From a bacterium (GTDB lineage Bacteria; SZUA-79; Acidulodesulfobacterales; Acidulodesulfobacteraceae): a DNA stretch of 64,000 nt. Below, piece by piece: positions 8,017-16,006 of the stretch (position 1 is the first letter of the stretch; every line of letters starts with the position of its first letter). The stretch is taken from positions 1,146,581 through 1,210,580 of the forward strand of contig JAJYYR010000001.1 in assembly GCA_021800805.1 (NCBI GenBank), written 5' to 3'. The notes beneath the pieces were generated by a model, which worked only from the letters and a program-made list of their open reading frames with translations, did not search any database and had not been told where the DNA came from. A program made the position numbers and the translations under genes.

Positions 8017-9219
8017 ATGGCTCAAAACGATAAAATAGAAAACGATAAAATAAAAGCAATATCCGGCGGCGAACTTAAAAAAGCCTTCGAATCCTTCGAG
8101 GCGGCTTCCCTCAAGCTTTCCGAATATTATAAAAACCTCGAAGAACAGGTTAAGGACTTAAAAGAAAACCTGAATACCGTCATAGAAAGCCTGCCGCTCG
8201 GAATAATGATTACCGACGAAAATAATTTAATCAAATTTATAAACAGGTCGTTAATAGAGCTTACCGGAGGATATAATCTCTCAACCTATTTAAACCGTCC
8301 CGTCGATGAATTTTTAAAATTTTTCTTTAACGGCGTATCGCTTTCGGATTTTTCGAGACAGGTTTTTTATCCGGTAGAAAAGTTCATGAAATCGGGCGAC
8401 GACAAAGACGGCGGGGAAAACGGCGGCGGGAAATTTATTCCGGTATTCTTATATATAAAAACGGTGCACGGAAACAACAAAAAAAATGCCGGGCGGATTT
8501 TTATAATTCAAAACGTAGAAGAGATAAAAAAGTTTAAACGGCTGGCGGAACTTGGCGAAATGTCGGCAAAAATCGCCCACGAAATACGCAATCCGTTAGG
8601 TTCTATAGAATTATTCGCGTCCGTTCTGCAAAAAGAAATTAAAGATGTAGAGCATGCGGAAATTATTTCCAACATAATATCAGCCGTCAAAAATATGAAC
8701 ACTACCATAAGCAACGTTTTAGAATTTTCCAAAACCGTCAATCCTGCCCTTTCAAAATGCGGTTTATCCAATATCGTAAATAAATCGATTATGTATTCTT
8801 CATATATAATAAAGGAAAAAAACGTCGAAGTAATTACCGAAATAGATAAAAACATTATTTTAGAAATAGACGAAAATCTTATCGAGCAGGCTTTTGTCAA
8901 TATATTAATAAACGCGGCTCATGCCGTTCAAAATATTGACGGTATTATAAACATAAAATCTTCCGCCTTTTACGAAGGCGGAGAAGAAGGAATCGGCTAT
9001 ATCCGCATAGACTTCGAAGATAACGGCAAGGGGATTTCGGACGACATCGTAAAAAATATTTTTAACCCATTCTTCTCGACGAAAAAAAGCGGCGGAACCG
9101 GATTAGGTCTTTCGATAGCTTTAAATAACGTCCTTATCCACGGGGGATATATTAACGCGGAAAATTCAAAAAAGTTGGGTGGCGCAAAAATAAGCGTATT
9201 TTTGCCGTATATGGCATAA
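8017..9219 (+). CDS. flgS: Soluble sensor histidine kinase of flagellar genes (FlgS/FleS type)
   Basis: A 400-residue kinase without membrane segments, so it senses a cytoplasmic state, probably flagellar assembly. Residues about 20-55 are a coiled coil, about 52-165 a PAS domain (TVIESLPLGIMITDENNLIK), then HisKA with phosphoacceptor H188 (IAHEIRNPLGS) and a HATPase domain with NAAHAV, DNGKGI and GGTGLGLS. The PAS carries a Gly/Asp-rich insertion at 127-138. It is the likely partner of FlgR at 5929-7371 on the other strand. The sigma-54 promoter of flgB overlaps its last codons. Confidence 0.87.
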   Translation: MAQNDKIENDKIKAISGGELKKAFESFEAASLKLSEYYKNLEEQVKDLKENLNTVIESLPLGIMITDENNLIKFINRSLIELTGGYNLSTYLNRPVDEFLKFFFNGVSLSDFSRQVFYPVEKFMKSGDDKDGGENGGGKFIPVFLYIKTVHGNNKKNAGRIFIIQNVEEIKKFKRLAELGEMSAKIAHEIRNPLGSIELFASVLQKEIKDVEHAEIISNIISAVKNMNTTISNVLEFSKTVNPALSKCGLSNIVNKSIMYSSYIIKEKNVEVITEIDKNIILEIDENLIEQAFVNILINAAHAVQNIDGIINIKSSAFYEGGEEGIGYIRIDFEDNGKGISDDIVKNIFNPFFSTKKSGGTGLGLSIALNNVLIHGGYINAENSKKLGGAKISVFLPYMA

Positions 9220-9227
9220 TTATTGCA
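9212..9227 (+). promoter_or_regulatory. Sigma-54 (-24/-12) promoter for the flgB-fliH block
   Basis: The sequence is TGGCATAATTATTGCA, with the exact 10-nt GG-GC spacing, straddling the stop codon of the kinase gene. Transcription would start near 9238, leaving a leader of about 27 nt that contains the AAAGGAGG ribosome binding site of flgB. It is the rightward counterpart of the site at 5867-5882. Confidence 0.82.
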
Positions 9228-9264
9228 TTATAACTATTATAATTATAATAAAGGAGGCAGAGAA

Positions 9265-9687
9265 ATGTTCAGCGGCATATACGGAATTTTGGGCGAAAGT
9301 TTAAACGTCCTGAGCGACAGGCAGAACATTATCGCTTCTAACGTCGCAAATGCAAATACGCCGGGTTATAAAGCCAAAGAGCTTAATTTTGAACAAGTTA
9401 TGAAAAGCATAATTCCTGCGGCAGACTCCCTGCCTATGGAAGCGACGTCGCCAAAAGACTTGGGCGGCGTTAACTATGGCGGTTCAGGCGGCGGACACGC
9501 ATATATAAAATCTTTCGTCCATGACCAAAAAGACGAATCTATTCCGCCGCTCGACGGCAATACGGTCGACCTGAGCAAAGAAATGAGCGATATGACATCG
9601 AACGCGATTAGGTTTCAGGCGGTTGCAGGCCTGCTGTCCAAGAAATTTGCGACTTTAAACTATGCGATAACCAACACTACTCCTTAA
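9265..9687 (+). CDS. flgB: Flagellar proximal rod protein FlgB
   Basis: A 140-residue rod subunit starting MFSGIYGILGESLNVLSDRQ, with the family signature NIIASNVANANTPGYKAKEL near residue 30 and a C-terminal helix that pairs with the N-terminal one. I place the start at 9265, with AAAGGAGG 9 nt upstream, not at the earlier ATG at 9223, because that codon lies inside the -12 element of the sigma-54 promoter and could not be transcribed from it. FlgB, FlgC and FliE build the base of the rod on the FliF ring. Confidence 0.93.
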   Translation: MFSGIYGILGESLNVLSDRQNIIASNVANANTPGYKAKELNFEQVMKSIIPAADSLPMEATSPKDLGGVNYGGSGGGHAYIKSFVHDQKDESIPPLDGNTVDLSKEMSDMTSNAIRFQAVAGLLSKKFATLNYAITNTTP

Positions 9688-9717
9688 ATTTGCCAACTTG
9701 CTAAAAAGAGGTAAAAT

Positions 9718-10110
9718 ATGAGTTTTAACGATTCTTTAAAAATTGCGGCGGAGGGGCTTAATGCGGAAAGAATAAGGATGAACGTAATTTCGTCCAATCT
9801 TGCGAACATTAATACCGACGATGCAGGCAACGGACTGCCTTACGTAAAAAAAGAGCCGCTTTTCAAAACAGTCAAGTTTAAAAACTATTTCGGCGTAGAA
9901 GTAGAAAAAATAGAAAATGCGAAAAATCCGTTTTCCGAAAAATACGACCCGAGTAGTCCGCTGGCAAATAAAGCCGGATATGTCAAAACCCCGAATATAT
10001 CCTCCATAAGAGAGCTTGTAAATATGATTTCGGCGACGAGAGCGTATCAAGCAGACGCTCAGGTTATATCGGAATCTAAGGCTATGTCGCAGTCGTCGTT
10101 AAAAATTTGA
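9718..10110 (+). CDS. flgC: Flagellar proximal rod protein FlgC
   Basis: A 130-residue rod subunit of usual length. The N-terminal helix (SFNDSLKIAAEGLNAERIRM) is followed by VISSNLANINT, the rod-protein motif, and the C-terminus has the conserved NMISATRAYQADAQVI helix. It lies 30 bp after flgB with the ribosome binding site AGAGG. It stacks with FlgB on the way to the distal rod. Confidence 0.93.
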   Translation: MSFNDSLKIAAEGLNAERIRMNVISSNLANINTDDAGNGLPYVKKEPLFKTVKFKNYFGVEVEKIENAKNPFSEKYDPSSPLANKAGYVKTPNISSIRELVNMISATRAYQADAQVISESKAMSQSSLKI

Positions 10111-10198
10111 CGCCGGTTAATACGTTAATACAATGATAAATGATATTGTGATATAATAATTATACTATAATAATATAATAAAAAATGTTTCATAAAAT

Positions 10199-10216
10199 AC
10201 CGGCAATCAAGCCGGT
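10199..10216. other. Small hairpin between flgC and fliE
   Basis: ACCGGC-AATCAA-GCCGGT folds as a 6-bp stem. It is followed by an A-run, so on the + strand it is not an intrinsic terminator. It may mark an mRNA processing or stability site in the 128-bp flgC-fliE gap, which is otherwise AT-rich and could also hold a weak promoter. Confidence 0.4.
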
Positions 10217-10238
10217 AAAAAAGCAGGAGAATTAGACT

Positions 10239-10577
10239 ATGGCTATACCTATAGGCGTTGGGAATGCAATAAATTTAAACGGAATAAAAGAACTTAATCC
10301 CGATAGTATTTCCGGCGCGGGAAGCGCCGGCTCCGCATCGGGTCAAGAATCAGGCGGGGGTTCTTTCGCCGATACGCTTTTAAACTCCATAAATAAAGTC
10401 AACGACATTCAGAATACGGCGAATAACTCGGCGCAGGCGATAGCGACGGGAACATCTTCCAATATACATCAGGCAATGATAGATATGGAAAAAGCCAACG
10501 ATTCTTTCGAACTTATGATGCAGGTTAGAAATAAAATTATAACCGCATATAATACTATTATGCAAATGCAAGTATAG
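10239..10577 (+). CDS. fliE: Flagellar hook-basal body protein FliE
   Basis: A 112-residue protein. Residues 1-45 are variable and Gly/Ser-rich, and the C-terminal two thirds carry the FliE helices (SFADTLLNSINKVNDIQNTA; MIDMEKANDSFELMMQVRNK). It joins the MS ring to the rod and is the first substrate of the export gate. A good ribosome binding site (AGGAG) precedes the start. It ends 5 bp before fliF, so the two are probably translated together. Confidence 0.92.
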   Translation: MAIPIGVGNAINLNGIKELNPDSISGAGSAGSASGQESGGGSFADTLLNSINKVNDIQNTANNSAQAIATGTSSNIHQAMIDMEKANDSFELMMQVRNKIITAYNTIMQMQV

Positions 10578-10582
10578 AATAA

Positions 10583-12184
10583 ATGGCCGCTACGTTTAAA
10601 GATTTTGGTTCGCAATTAAAAACTTTTTTTACCGAACTTTCGGTTGAGCGGAAGATCGTATTTTCCCTTGTAATAATAGGGGTTGCTATAGCTATATATT
10701 TTACCGCCCTTTATGCGACTGCGCCGCAATACGGGGTTCTTTATTCAAATTTAAATGCGCCGGCGGCATCGGGCATAGTAAACAAGCTTCATTCATACAA
10801 CATTCCTTATAAACTTTCCGACAGAGGTAAAACCATACTTATTCCGAAAAACGAAGTTTACGACACCCGCCTCAAACTTGCCTCAATAGGTCTTCCCCAT
10901 CAGGAAGGAGTCGGATTTTCGATATTCGACAAAGTTCAAATAGGAATGACCGATTTTATGCAGCACGTGGATTATCAACGGGCATTGCAGGGAGAATTAG
11001 AAAGAACTATAGATCAGATTAACAGTATTAAATATTCAAGGGTTCTTATAGTCCTGCCCCGTCGGTCGGTTTTCGTCACGAGAATGGCCCCCGCCAAAGC
11101 ATCGGTCATCGTAAAGTTGAAATCGGGAATGACGTTAAATAAAATGCAGGTAAACGGAATAATACACCTTGTCGCCAGCGCGGTGGAAGGTCTAAAACCT
11201 AAAAATATAACGGTCGTGGATACCGACGGGCGGGTTTTGTCCATTCCTACGAAAAGCTCTTTTGCATATACCGTAAACCAGTTGAATTACGTTCATAAAA
11301 TCGAAAAAAATTTAGAAAACAAAATAAATTCGATGTTAATACCCGTAGTAGGGGCAGGAAACGTAACGTCTAAAGTATATGTTAAGGTAGATTTTTCAAA
11401 AAAAGTAGAATCGAAATTAACGTTCAATCCGAACACGACCGCCATAGTTTCGCAGCAGACGTACAGGTCTTCTTCTACGGGCGCTTTAAAGCCTTACGGC
11501 ATACCGGGCGCAAAATCAAACCTTCCGCCGGGAAAAATCCCCATACCGACCGGAAAACCCAGCACTCATACCGTAAAAAAAGAAACGACCAATTACGACG
11601 TTTCAAAAAAAATAGAAAAAATATCGTATCCCGTAGGAACGGTGCAGAGAGTTTATGCTTCCGTCCTTATCAACGGAACGTATAAAAAAGTAAAATCGTC
11701 TAAAGGAAAGCCGTCCGTAAAATATATTCCGAGAAGTTCTTCCGAAATGAGCCTTTTTAAAAACATCGTAAAAACGGCCGTCGGTTATTCTCATGCAGCT
11801 AAAGACAAAGTCGTAGTAGCAAACATTCCTTTTAAAAGAATACGTTACGCCATACCGGTTCCGCCCAAAAAAACCATAGTATCCGTTATTAAATCAAATC
11901 TCGGGGAAATTATAAAATACGGCGTTATCTTAATAGGCATTGCGCTTTTAATACTAATTATTTTGCGTCCTTTAGTGAAATATATTACGACGTATGAATC
12001 CCGCCGTCCGGCAAGAACATCGGAGGAAGAAAAGCTTGAAACGCTGGCGCAGATTAGACAGGAATCTACTCCAAAGCCCGAACCTAACGTAAAAGACGTT
12101 GCCGTTAATATTGTTAAAGCGGACCCTGATGCGGCGACTAATTACGTAAAAAATCTACTCAACGAATCGAAAAGAGAGATGTAA
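10583..12184 (+). CDS. fliF: Flagellar MS-ring protein FliF
   Basis: A 533-residue inner-membrane ring protein with two membrane segments, about residues 25-44 and 445-466, and the large periplasmic ring-building part between (VLYSNLNAPAASGIV; LPHQEGVGFSIFDK; the YscJ-like region near DYQRALQGELERTI). The C-terminal cytoplasmic tail ends with a short helix (NYVKNLLNESKREM) that should bind FliG, whose gene starts 2 bp later. The length is near that of enteric FliF (about 560). Confidence 0.95.
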   Translation: MAATFKDFGSQLKTFFTELSVERKIVFSLVIIGVAIAIYFTALYATAPQYGVLYSNLNAPAASGIVNKLHSYNIPYKLSDRGKTILIPKNEVYDTRLKLASIGLPHQEGVGFSIFDKVQIGMTDFMQHVDYQRALQGELERTIDQINSIKYSRVLIVLPRRSVFVTRMAPAKASVIVKLKSGMTLNKMQVNGIIHLVASAVEGLKPKNITVVDTDGRVLSIPTKSSFAYTVNQLNYVHKIEKNLENKINSMLIPVVGAGNVTSKVYVKVDFSKKVESKLTFNPNTTAIVSQQTYRSSSTGALKPYGIPGAKSNLPPGKIPIPTGKPSTHTVKKETTNYDVSKKIEKISYPVGTVQRVYASVLINGTYKKVKSSKGKPSVKYIPRSSSEMSLFKNIVKTAVGYSHAAKDKVVVANIPFKRIRYAIPVPPKKTIVSVIKSNLGEIIKYGVILIGIALLILIILRPLVKYITTYESRRPARTSEEEKLETLAQIRQESTPKPEPNVKDVAVNIVKADPDAATNYVKNLLNESKREM

Positions 12185-12186
12185 AC

Positions 12187-13188
12187 ATGTCTAGAAAATT
12201 CTCAGGCCCCGAAAAAGCCGCCATATTTCTGGTTTCGGTCGGCGACGATGCCGCATCGGAAATAATAAAAAGATTAGAATTAATGGAAATTCAAAAAATT
12301 ACCAAATATATGGACCAGCTTCCTACAATCGAAAAAGACGATTCCGAAAATATACTTAAAGACTTTAATTCTAATTTTTCAAAAGTCGGTCTGGTAGTCA
12401 AGGGGGACGATTACGTAAAAAACCTTATCGCCAAATCTTTAGACCCCGATAAAGCAAAGAAAATATTGGATAATCTGCACGGTCCTATCGAAGAAGAAGG
12501 TCTTCAGACGATAAAATGGCTCGACCCGCATATTATCGCCGATTTCGTAAAAAACGAACATCCGCAGACGATAGCCCTTATACTCGGACATTTAGAGCCT
12601 ATGTCGGCGGCTGCGGTAATCGGACTTTTGCCGTCCTCCATAAGATCGCAGGTAGTCTTCAGGCTGTCTAAATTAGAAAGGGTCCCCCCGGGCGTAATTA
12701 AAGACTTAGACGAGGTGCTTCAAGAGCAGTTGAAATCGACCGGTTCTACCCAGAGCAAATTAGTCGGCGGCGTTAGGACGGTTGCCGATATTTTGAATAA
12801 TATGGATAAATCGATAGAAGAACCTATACTTGCCGATATAGAAAAATTAGACAAAGAAGAAGCCGAAAAAATAAGGGAGCTCATGTTCACTTTCGACGAC
12901 CTTGCAAGCGTGGACGACAAATCTATGCAGTTAATTCTCAGAGAAGTATCGCACGACCAGATAGTTTTAGGCTTAAAAACGGCTTCGGACGAACTAAGAA
13001 ATAAAATTTTGGCAAATATCTCGAAAAGGGCTCAGGAAATGGTTAAGGACGACTTAGAAGCTATGGGCCCGAAAAAACTTTCGGAAGTAGAAAAAGTTCA
13101 GCACGAAATACTAAAAGTCGCCAGAAGGCTTGAAGATGAAGGCAAAATCAGCCTTGCCGTAAAAAGCGAAAGCGAAAAACTCGTTTAG
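12187..13188 (+). CDS. fliG: Flagellar motor switch protein FliG
   Basis: A 333-residue rotor protein of usual length. The middle domain has EHPQTIALILGHL, the EHPQR-like motif that contacts FliM, and the C-terminal domain has the charged torque helix (LMFTFDDLASVDDKSMQLIL) that meets the stator. The N-terminal domain binds the FliF tail. It is coupled to fliF by a 2-bp gap and directly abuts fliH. Confidence 0.95.
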   Translation: MSRKFSGPEKAAIFLVSVGDDAASEIIKRLELMEIQKITKYMDQLPTIEKDDSENILKDFNSNFSKVGLVVKGDDYVKNLIAKSLDPDKAKKILDNLHGPIEEEGLQTIKWLDPHIIADFVKNEHPQTIALILGHLEPMSAAAVIGLLPSSIRSQVVFRLSKLERVPPGVIKDLDEVLQEQLKSTGSTQSKLVGGVRTVADILNNMDKSIEEPILADIEKLDKEEAEKIRELMFTFDDLASVDDKSMQLILREVSHDQIVLGLKTASDELRNKILANISKRAQEMVKDDLEAMGPKKLSEVEKVQHEILKVARRLEDEGKISLAVKSESEKLV

Positions 13189-13926
13189 ATGGTGTTTATG
13201 AGCAAAATTTTAAAAGACCACGAATTCGATATTGAGGGCGGCACATTATACGACGGAAAAAAGACGCTTTTAGTAAATATATTGAGCAGCGGGAAGGCGG
13301 AAGAAAATAAAGAATTAATGACTGCGCTGGAATCCGTCCCTTCCTCCCTTCAGAAATTCATAATTTCATATATAGAAAGTTATAAATATAAAACCGCTAT
13401 ATCTTACGAAGAAAAAGAACGGGAAGTTTTTGAGGAAGCCCGCAAAAAAGGATATTCCAAAGGCTTCGGCGAAGGAAAAAAAGATGCGTTAAAATCGATG
13501 GAAGAAGGAATAAGAAACATTTTCAAAGCAGCCGAATCAATAGAAAAATTTAAAAACGAATTATACGAAGACGTAAAGCAGGACGTAATAAATTTATCTT
13601 TAAAAATCGCTAAAACTATCGTAAAAGCGGAAACCGCCGCCGACAGCGGTTTAATAGTCCAAATAATAGCGGATGCGGTAAATAAATCCTCCGATTCCGT
13701 AAATTTTGCCATATGTTTGAATCCGGGAGATTACGCCGTTTTAAATAAAAACCCCGAAGCGTTAAACCATTTTATAACGAAAGAGACGAATATAAATTTT
13801 ATCCCCGACGCAAACCTTTTAGGCGGCGAAGTTATAATAAAAACCGATTTCGGCGAAATAGACGCAAGAGTAGAAACGCAGATAGAACAGATACGAAAGA
13901 TTTGGACAAAGATAGCTCCGGATTAA
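13189..13926 (+). CDS. fliH: Flagellar export apparatus protein FliH
   Basis: A 245-residue protein of the FliH/YscL family: a variable N-terminus, a charged helical stretch (about 65-115, EEKEREVFEEARKKGYSKGF), and the C-terminal domain with DVINLSLKIAKTIVKAE and LLGGEVIIKTDFGEIDARVE. FliH is the peripheral stalk that holds and restrains the FliI ATPase. The start at 13189 directly abuts the fliG stop; an alternative ATG is at 13198. fliI would normally follow but is absent, and the next gene points the other way. Confidence 0.87.
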   Translation: MVFMSKILKDHEFDIEGGTLYDGKKTLLVNILSSGKAEENKELMTALESVPSSLQKFIISYIESYKYKTAISYEEKEREVFEEARKKGYSKGFGEGKKDALKSMEEGIRNIFKAAESIEKFKNELYEDVKQDVINLSLKIAKTIVKAETAADSGLIVQIIADAVNKSSDSVNFAICLNPGDYAVLNKNPEALNHFITKETNINFIPDANLLGGEVIIKTDFGEIDARVETQIEQIRKIWTKIAPD

Positions 13927-13939
13927 AGCTTTAAAGCTT
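13926..13939. other. Palindrome at the fliH/NYN-gene convergence
   Basis: AAGCTTTAAAGCTT is a perfect 14-bp palindrome joining the ends of two convergent genes that are only 4 bp apart. It is followed rightward by TTAATTTTTTT. It may act as a weak two-way terminator, but the stem is AT-rich and overlaps the stop codon of the leftward gene. Confidence 0.35.
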
Positions 13940-14488
13940 CTTAATTTTTTTCATTTTGAGTCTTTCTTTTTTAGAAAGACGGCGCGGGTTGCCTTTTTTA
14001 CCGCCGGACGACCCTCTTCTGCCGGATATTCCATCCTCGTATTCAGCCTCATCTCCATCTTCAAAAATATCAGCCGAGCCGCCCGATGCGTCATGCGCTA
14101 TTATATTTTCAACAAGCCTTATAAACTCATCCACGCTTAGACATGAGCAGTTAACGCCTGAAGCGCGCCTTATGATGTCGTTATCATTTGTTACCACTAT
14201 TAAGTTTCCGGTAATGCTTTTGGATAATCTTATTATTACCTCGTCTGCTTTTTCATCCTTTTTTGAATAAATAACTTCAATATTTTGACGGTTGTATTTA
14301 GACTCGGAAGGCTCGTCCGTGTTGTATCCGTCAAAAACCACTACCACTTTATTTCTTTTTACATTATAATATTTTGATAAAAAATTTATGGCTTCTTCTC
14401 TTAATTTTTGAAGTTCGTCCGATTTAAAGCAAACTTTAAAAAAAGAGTTAAATATAAAATTATATCCGTCAACTATTATAGTCAGCAT
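13931..14488 (-). CDS. YacP/Rae1-like NYN-domain ribonuclease
   Basis: A protein of about 185 residues starting MLTIIVDGYNFIF. The IIVDGYN motif, VVVFDGYN near residue 50, and LIVVTNDNDIIRRA (the NDxD metal-site region) define the NYN/PIN-like domain of the YacP family. In Bacillus the relative Rae1 cleaves mRNA in the ribosomal A site. The tail is rich in Lys, Arg and Gly, suited to RNA binding. I use the start at 14488, not the upstream ATG at 14527, because the promoter TTGACT-18-TATAAT ends at 14498, which leaves almost no leader. Confidence 0.8.
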   Translation of the reverse strand: MLTIIVDGYNFIFNSFFKVCFKSDELQKLREEAINFLSKYYNVKRNKVVVVFDGYNTDEPSESKYNRQNIEVIYSKKDEKADEVIIRLSKSITGNLIVVTNDNDIIRRASGVNCSCLSVDEFIRLVENIIAHDASGGSADIFEDGDEAEYEDGISGRRGSSGGKKGNPRRLSKKERLKMKKIKKL

Positions 14489-14497
14489 AATATATAA

Positions 14498-14527
14498 ATT
14501 ATAAATAATATGAGTAATATTAGTCAA
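14498..14527 (-). promoter_or_regulatory. Sigma-70-type promoter of the NYN-nuclease gene
   Basis: On the minus strand TTGACT (14522-14527) and TATAAT (14498-14503) are separated by 18 bp. Transcription would begin about 7 nt past the -10 element, at or next to the ATG at 14488, and no Shine-Dalgarno sequence is present. The -35 element lies within the first codons of the divergent gene at 14510. Confidence 0.55.
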
Positions 14528-16006
14528 ACGGAAAAAAACGAATCTATTATTTATATTATATCCGAACTAAAGGATATTCTAGGTCTGATTAAGCGGGCGC
14601 TCATAAAAACGGCGGATGGAAAAAAAATAACCGGACTAAATAATATAAAAGCCCTTCCGTCTAATTTCAACAGCGACACATATATTATTACGGAATATAA
14701 CCGGACTAATATTGCCGCCATATCGAAAATAACTCCGAAAAGAAACGTTAAGTTATATGTATATGTTAACGATGTCGGCGATTTAAACGAAAAGGATATA
14801 ATTTTTTTAATAAAACACAATATAGACCATATAATTCATTCAAGTAATATAGAAAAATTAAATTATGAAAAATTCATAGACGCAAAAATTTTTAAGAAAA
14901 AACATTATAACGCATTTATAGATAAAGAATCTACTCTGCTTGAAGATTTGTGTCATAATAATGACGCCATTATCACGGATACGGGGATTAACATTTACGG
15001 CATATCGAATCATATTAAATCCATAATAGAAAAAGTTTCTAAAATAGCGCAATCCGAAAGTTCGGCGCTTATAACCGGGGAATCGGGAACCGGCAAAGAG
15101 CTTATAGCAAGATTGATCCATAATAAATCGAGAAGAAACATAAATCCAATGGTATCGGTCAACTGCGGAGCTTTTCCGGAAGGACTTTTAGAAAGCGAGC
15201 TTTTCGGATACAAAAAAGGCGCATTTACCGGAGCTTTCACGGATAAACAGGGAAGATTCGACCTTGCCGACAAATCAACCCTATTTTTAGACGAAATAGG
15301 AGATATGAGCCTTTCCGTTCAGGTTAAACTTTTGCGTGTTATTCAGGAAAGAGAAATAGAACCTATAGGCGCTTTAAAAACAAAAAAAATAGACGTTCGG
15401 ATTATTTCGGCTACAAATAAAAATTTAGAAGAAATGATTTCCAAAAAATTATTCAGAGAAGATTTTTATTACAGGATTAATGTTATACCCATTCATATTC
15501 TGCCTTTGAGAGAAAGAAAAACGGACATTATAGTTTTAATTTATTATTTTTTAAAAAAATTTAGCGATTTTCAAAATAACTTAGTTTACGGCATCTCGGA
15601 AGATGCTTTCGATATTATTTTAAAATACGATTGGGCGGGGAATGTCAGAGAGCTGGAGAACCTTATGGAAATGTTAGTCGTTTTGAATGAAAACGGACTT
15701 ATTACCGTAAAAGATATTCCCGAAAAATATTTTAAACCAGCCGCGAAACATGAATCCGCCGACTACCCCGCCTCCTCCGCCGCCTTTCGCAGAACAAAAA
15801 CCGGCATTAATATCGAATTTAATGAAGATAAAATTAAGGACTCTGTAATAGACCTGAAAAAAGAAATGGAAAAAATAGAAATGGATATTATAAACAGGGC
15901 AATGAATATTTCGGGCGGAGTAAAAGAAAAAGCCGCCAAAATGCTCGGACTTAACAGAACCACTTTAATAGAAAAATTAAAAAGATATGAAAAAAATAAA
16001 AAATAA
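14510..16006 (+). CDS. Sigma-54-dependent activator with a degenerate receiver domain
   Basis: A 498-residue enhancer-binding protein. The AAA+ domain is complete: Walker A GESGTGK (190-196), GAFTGA (237-242), Walker B STLFLDEIGDM. The Fis-type HTH is at the C-terminus (GVKEKAAKMLGLNRTTLIEK). The first 140 residues look like a receiver fold but lack the acidic pair, the phosphoacceptor Asp and the KP motif (at the last position it reads IIHSSN), so control by phosphorylation is unlikely. FleQ-like regulators share this feature. It starts 22 bp from the divergent NYN gene and overlaps the next gene by 20 bp. Targets are unknown. Confidence 0.85.
   Translation: MSNISQTEKNESIIYIISELKDILGLIKRALIKTADGKKITGLNNIKALPSNFNSDTYIITEYNRTNIAAISKITPKRNVKLYVYVNDVGDLNEKDIIFLIKHNIDHIIHSSNIEKLNYEKFIDAKIFKKKHYNAFIDKESTLLEDLCHNNDAIITDTGINIYGISNHIKSIIEKVSKIAQSESSALITGESGTGKELIARLIHNKSRRNINPMVSVNCGAFPEGLLESELFGYKKGAFTGAFTDKQGRFDLADKSTLFLDEIGDMSLSVQVKLLRVIQEREIEPIGALKTKKIDVRIISATNKNLEEMISKKLFREDFYYRINVIPIHILPLRERKTDIIVLIYYFLKKFSDFQNNLVYGISEDAFDIILKYDWAGNVRELENLMEMLVVLNENGLITVKDIPEKYFKPAAKHESADYPASSAAFRRTKTGINIEFNEDKIKDSVIDLKKEMEKIEMDIINRAMNISGGVKEKAAKMLGLNRTTLIEKLKRYEKNKK

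Noticed and set aside
9223..9264. Upstream ATG of flgB adding MHYNYYNYNKGGRE
   Set aside because: The codons overlap the sigma-54 -12 element and the Shine-Dalgarno of the true start at 9265.
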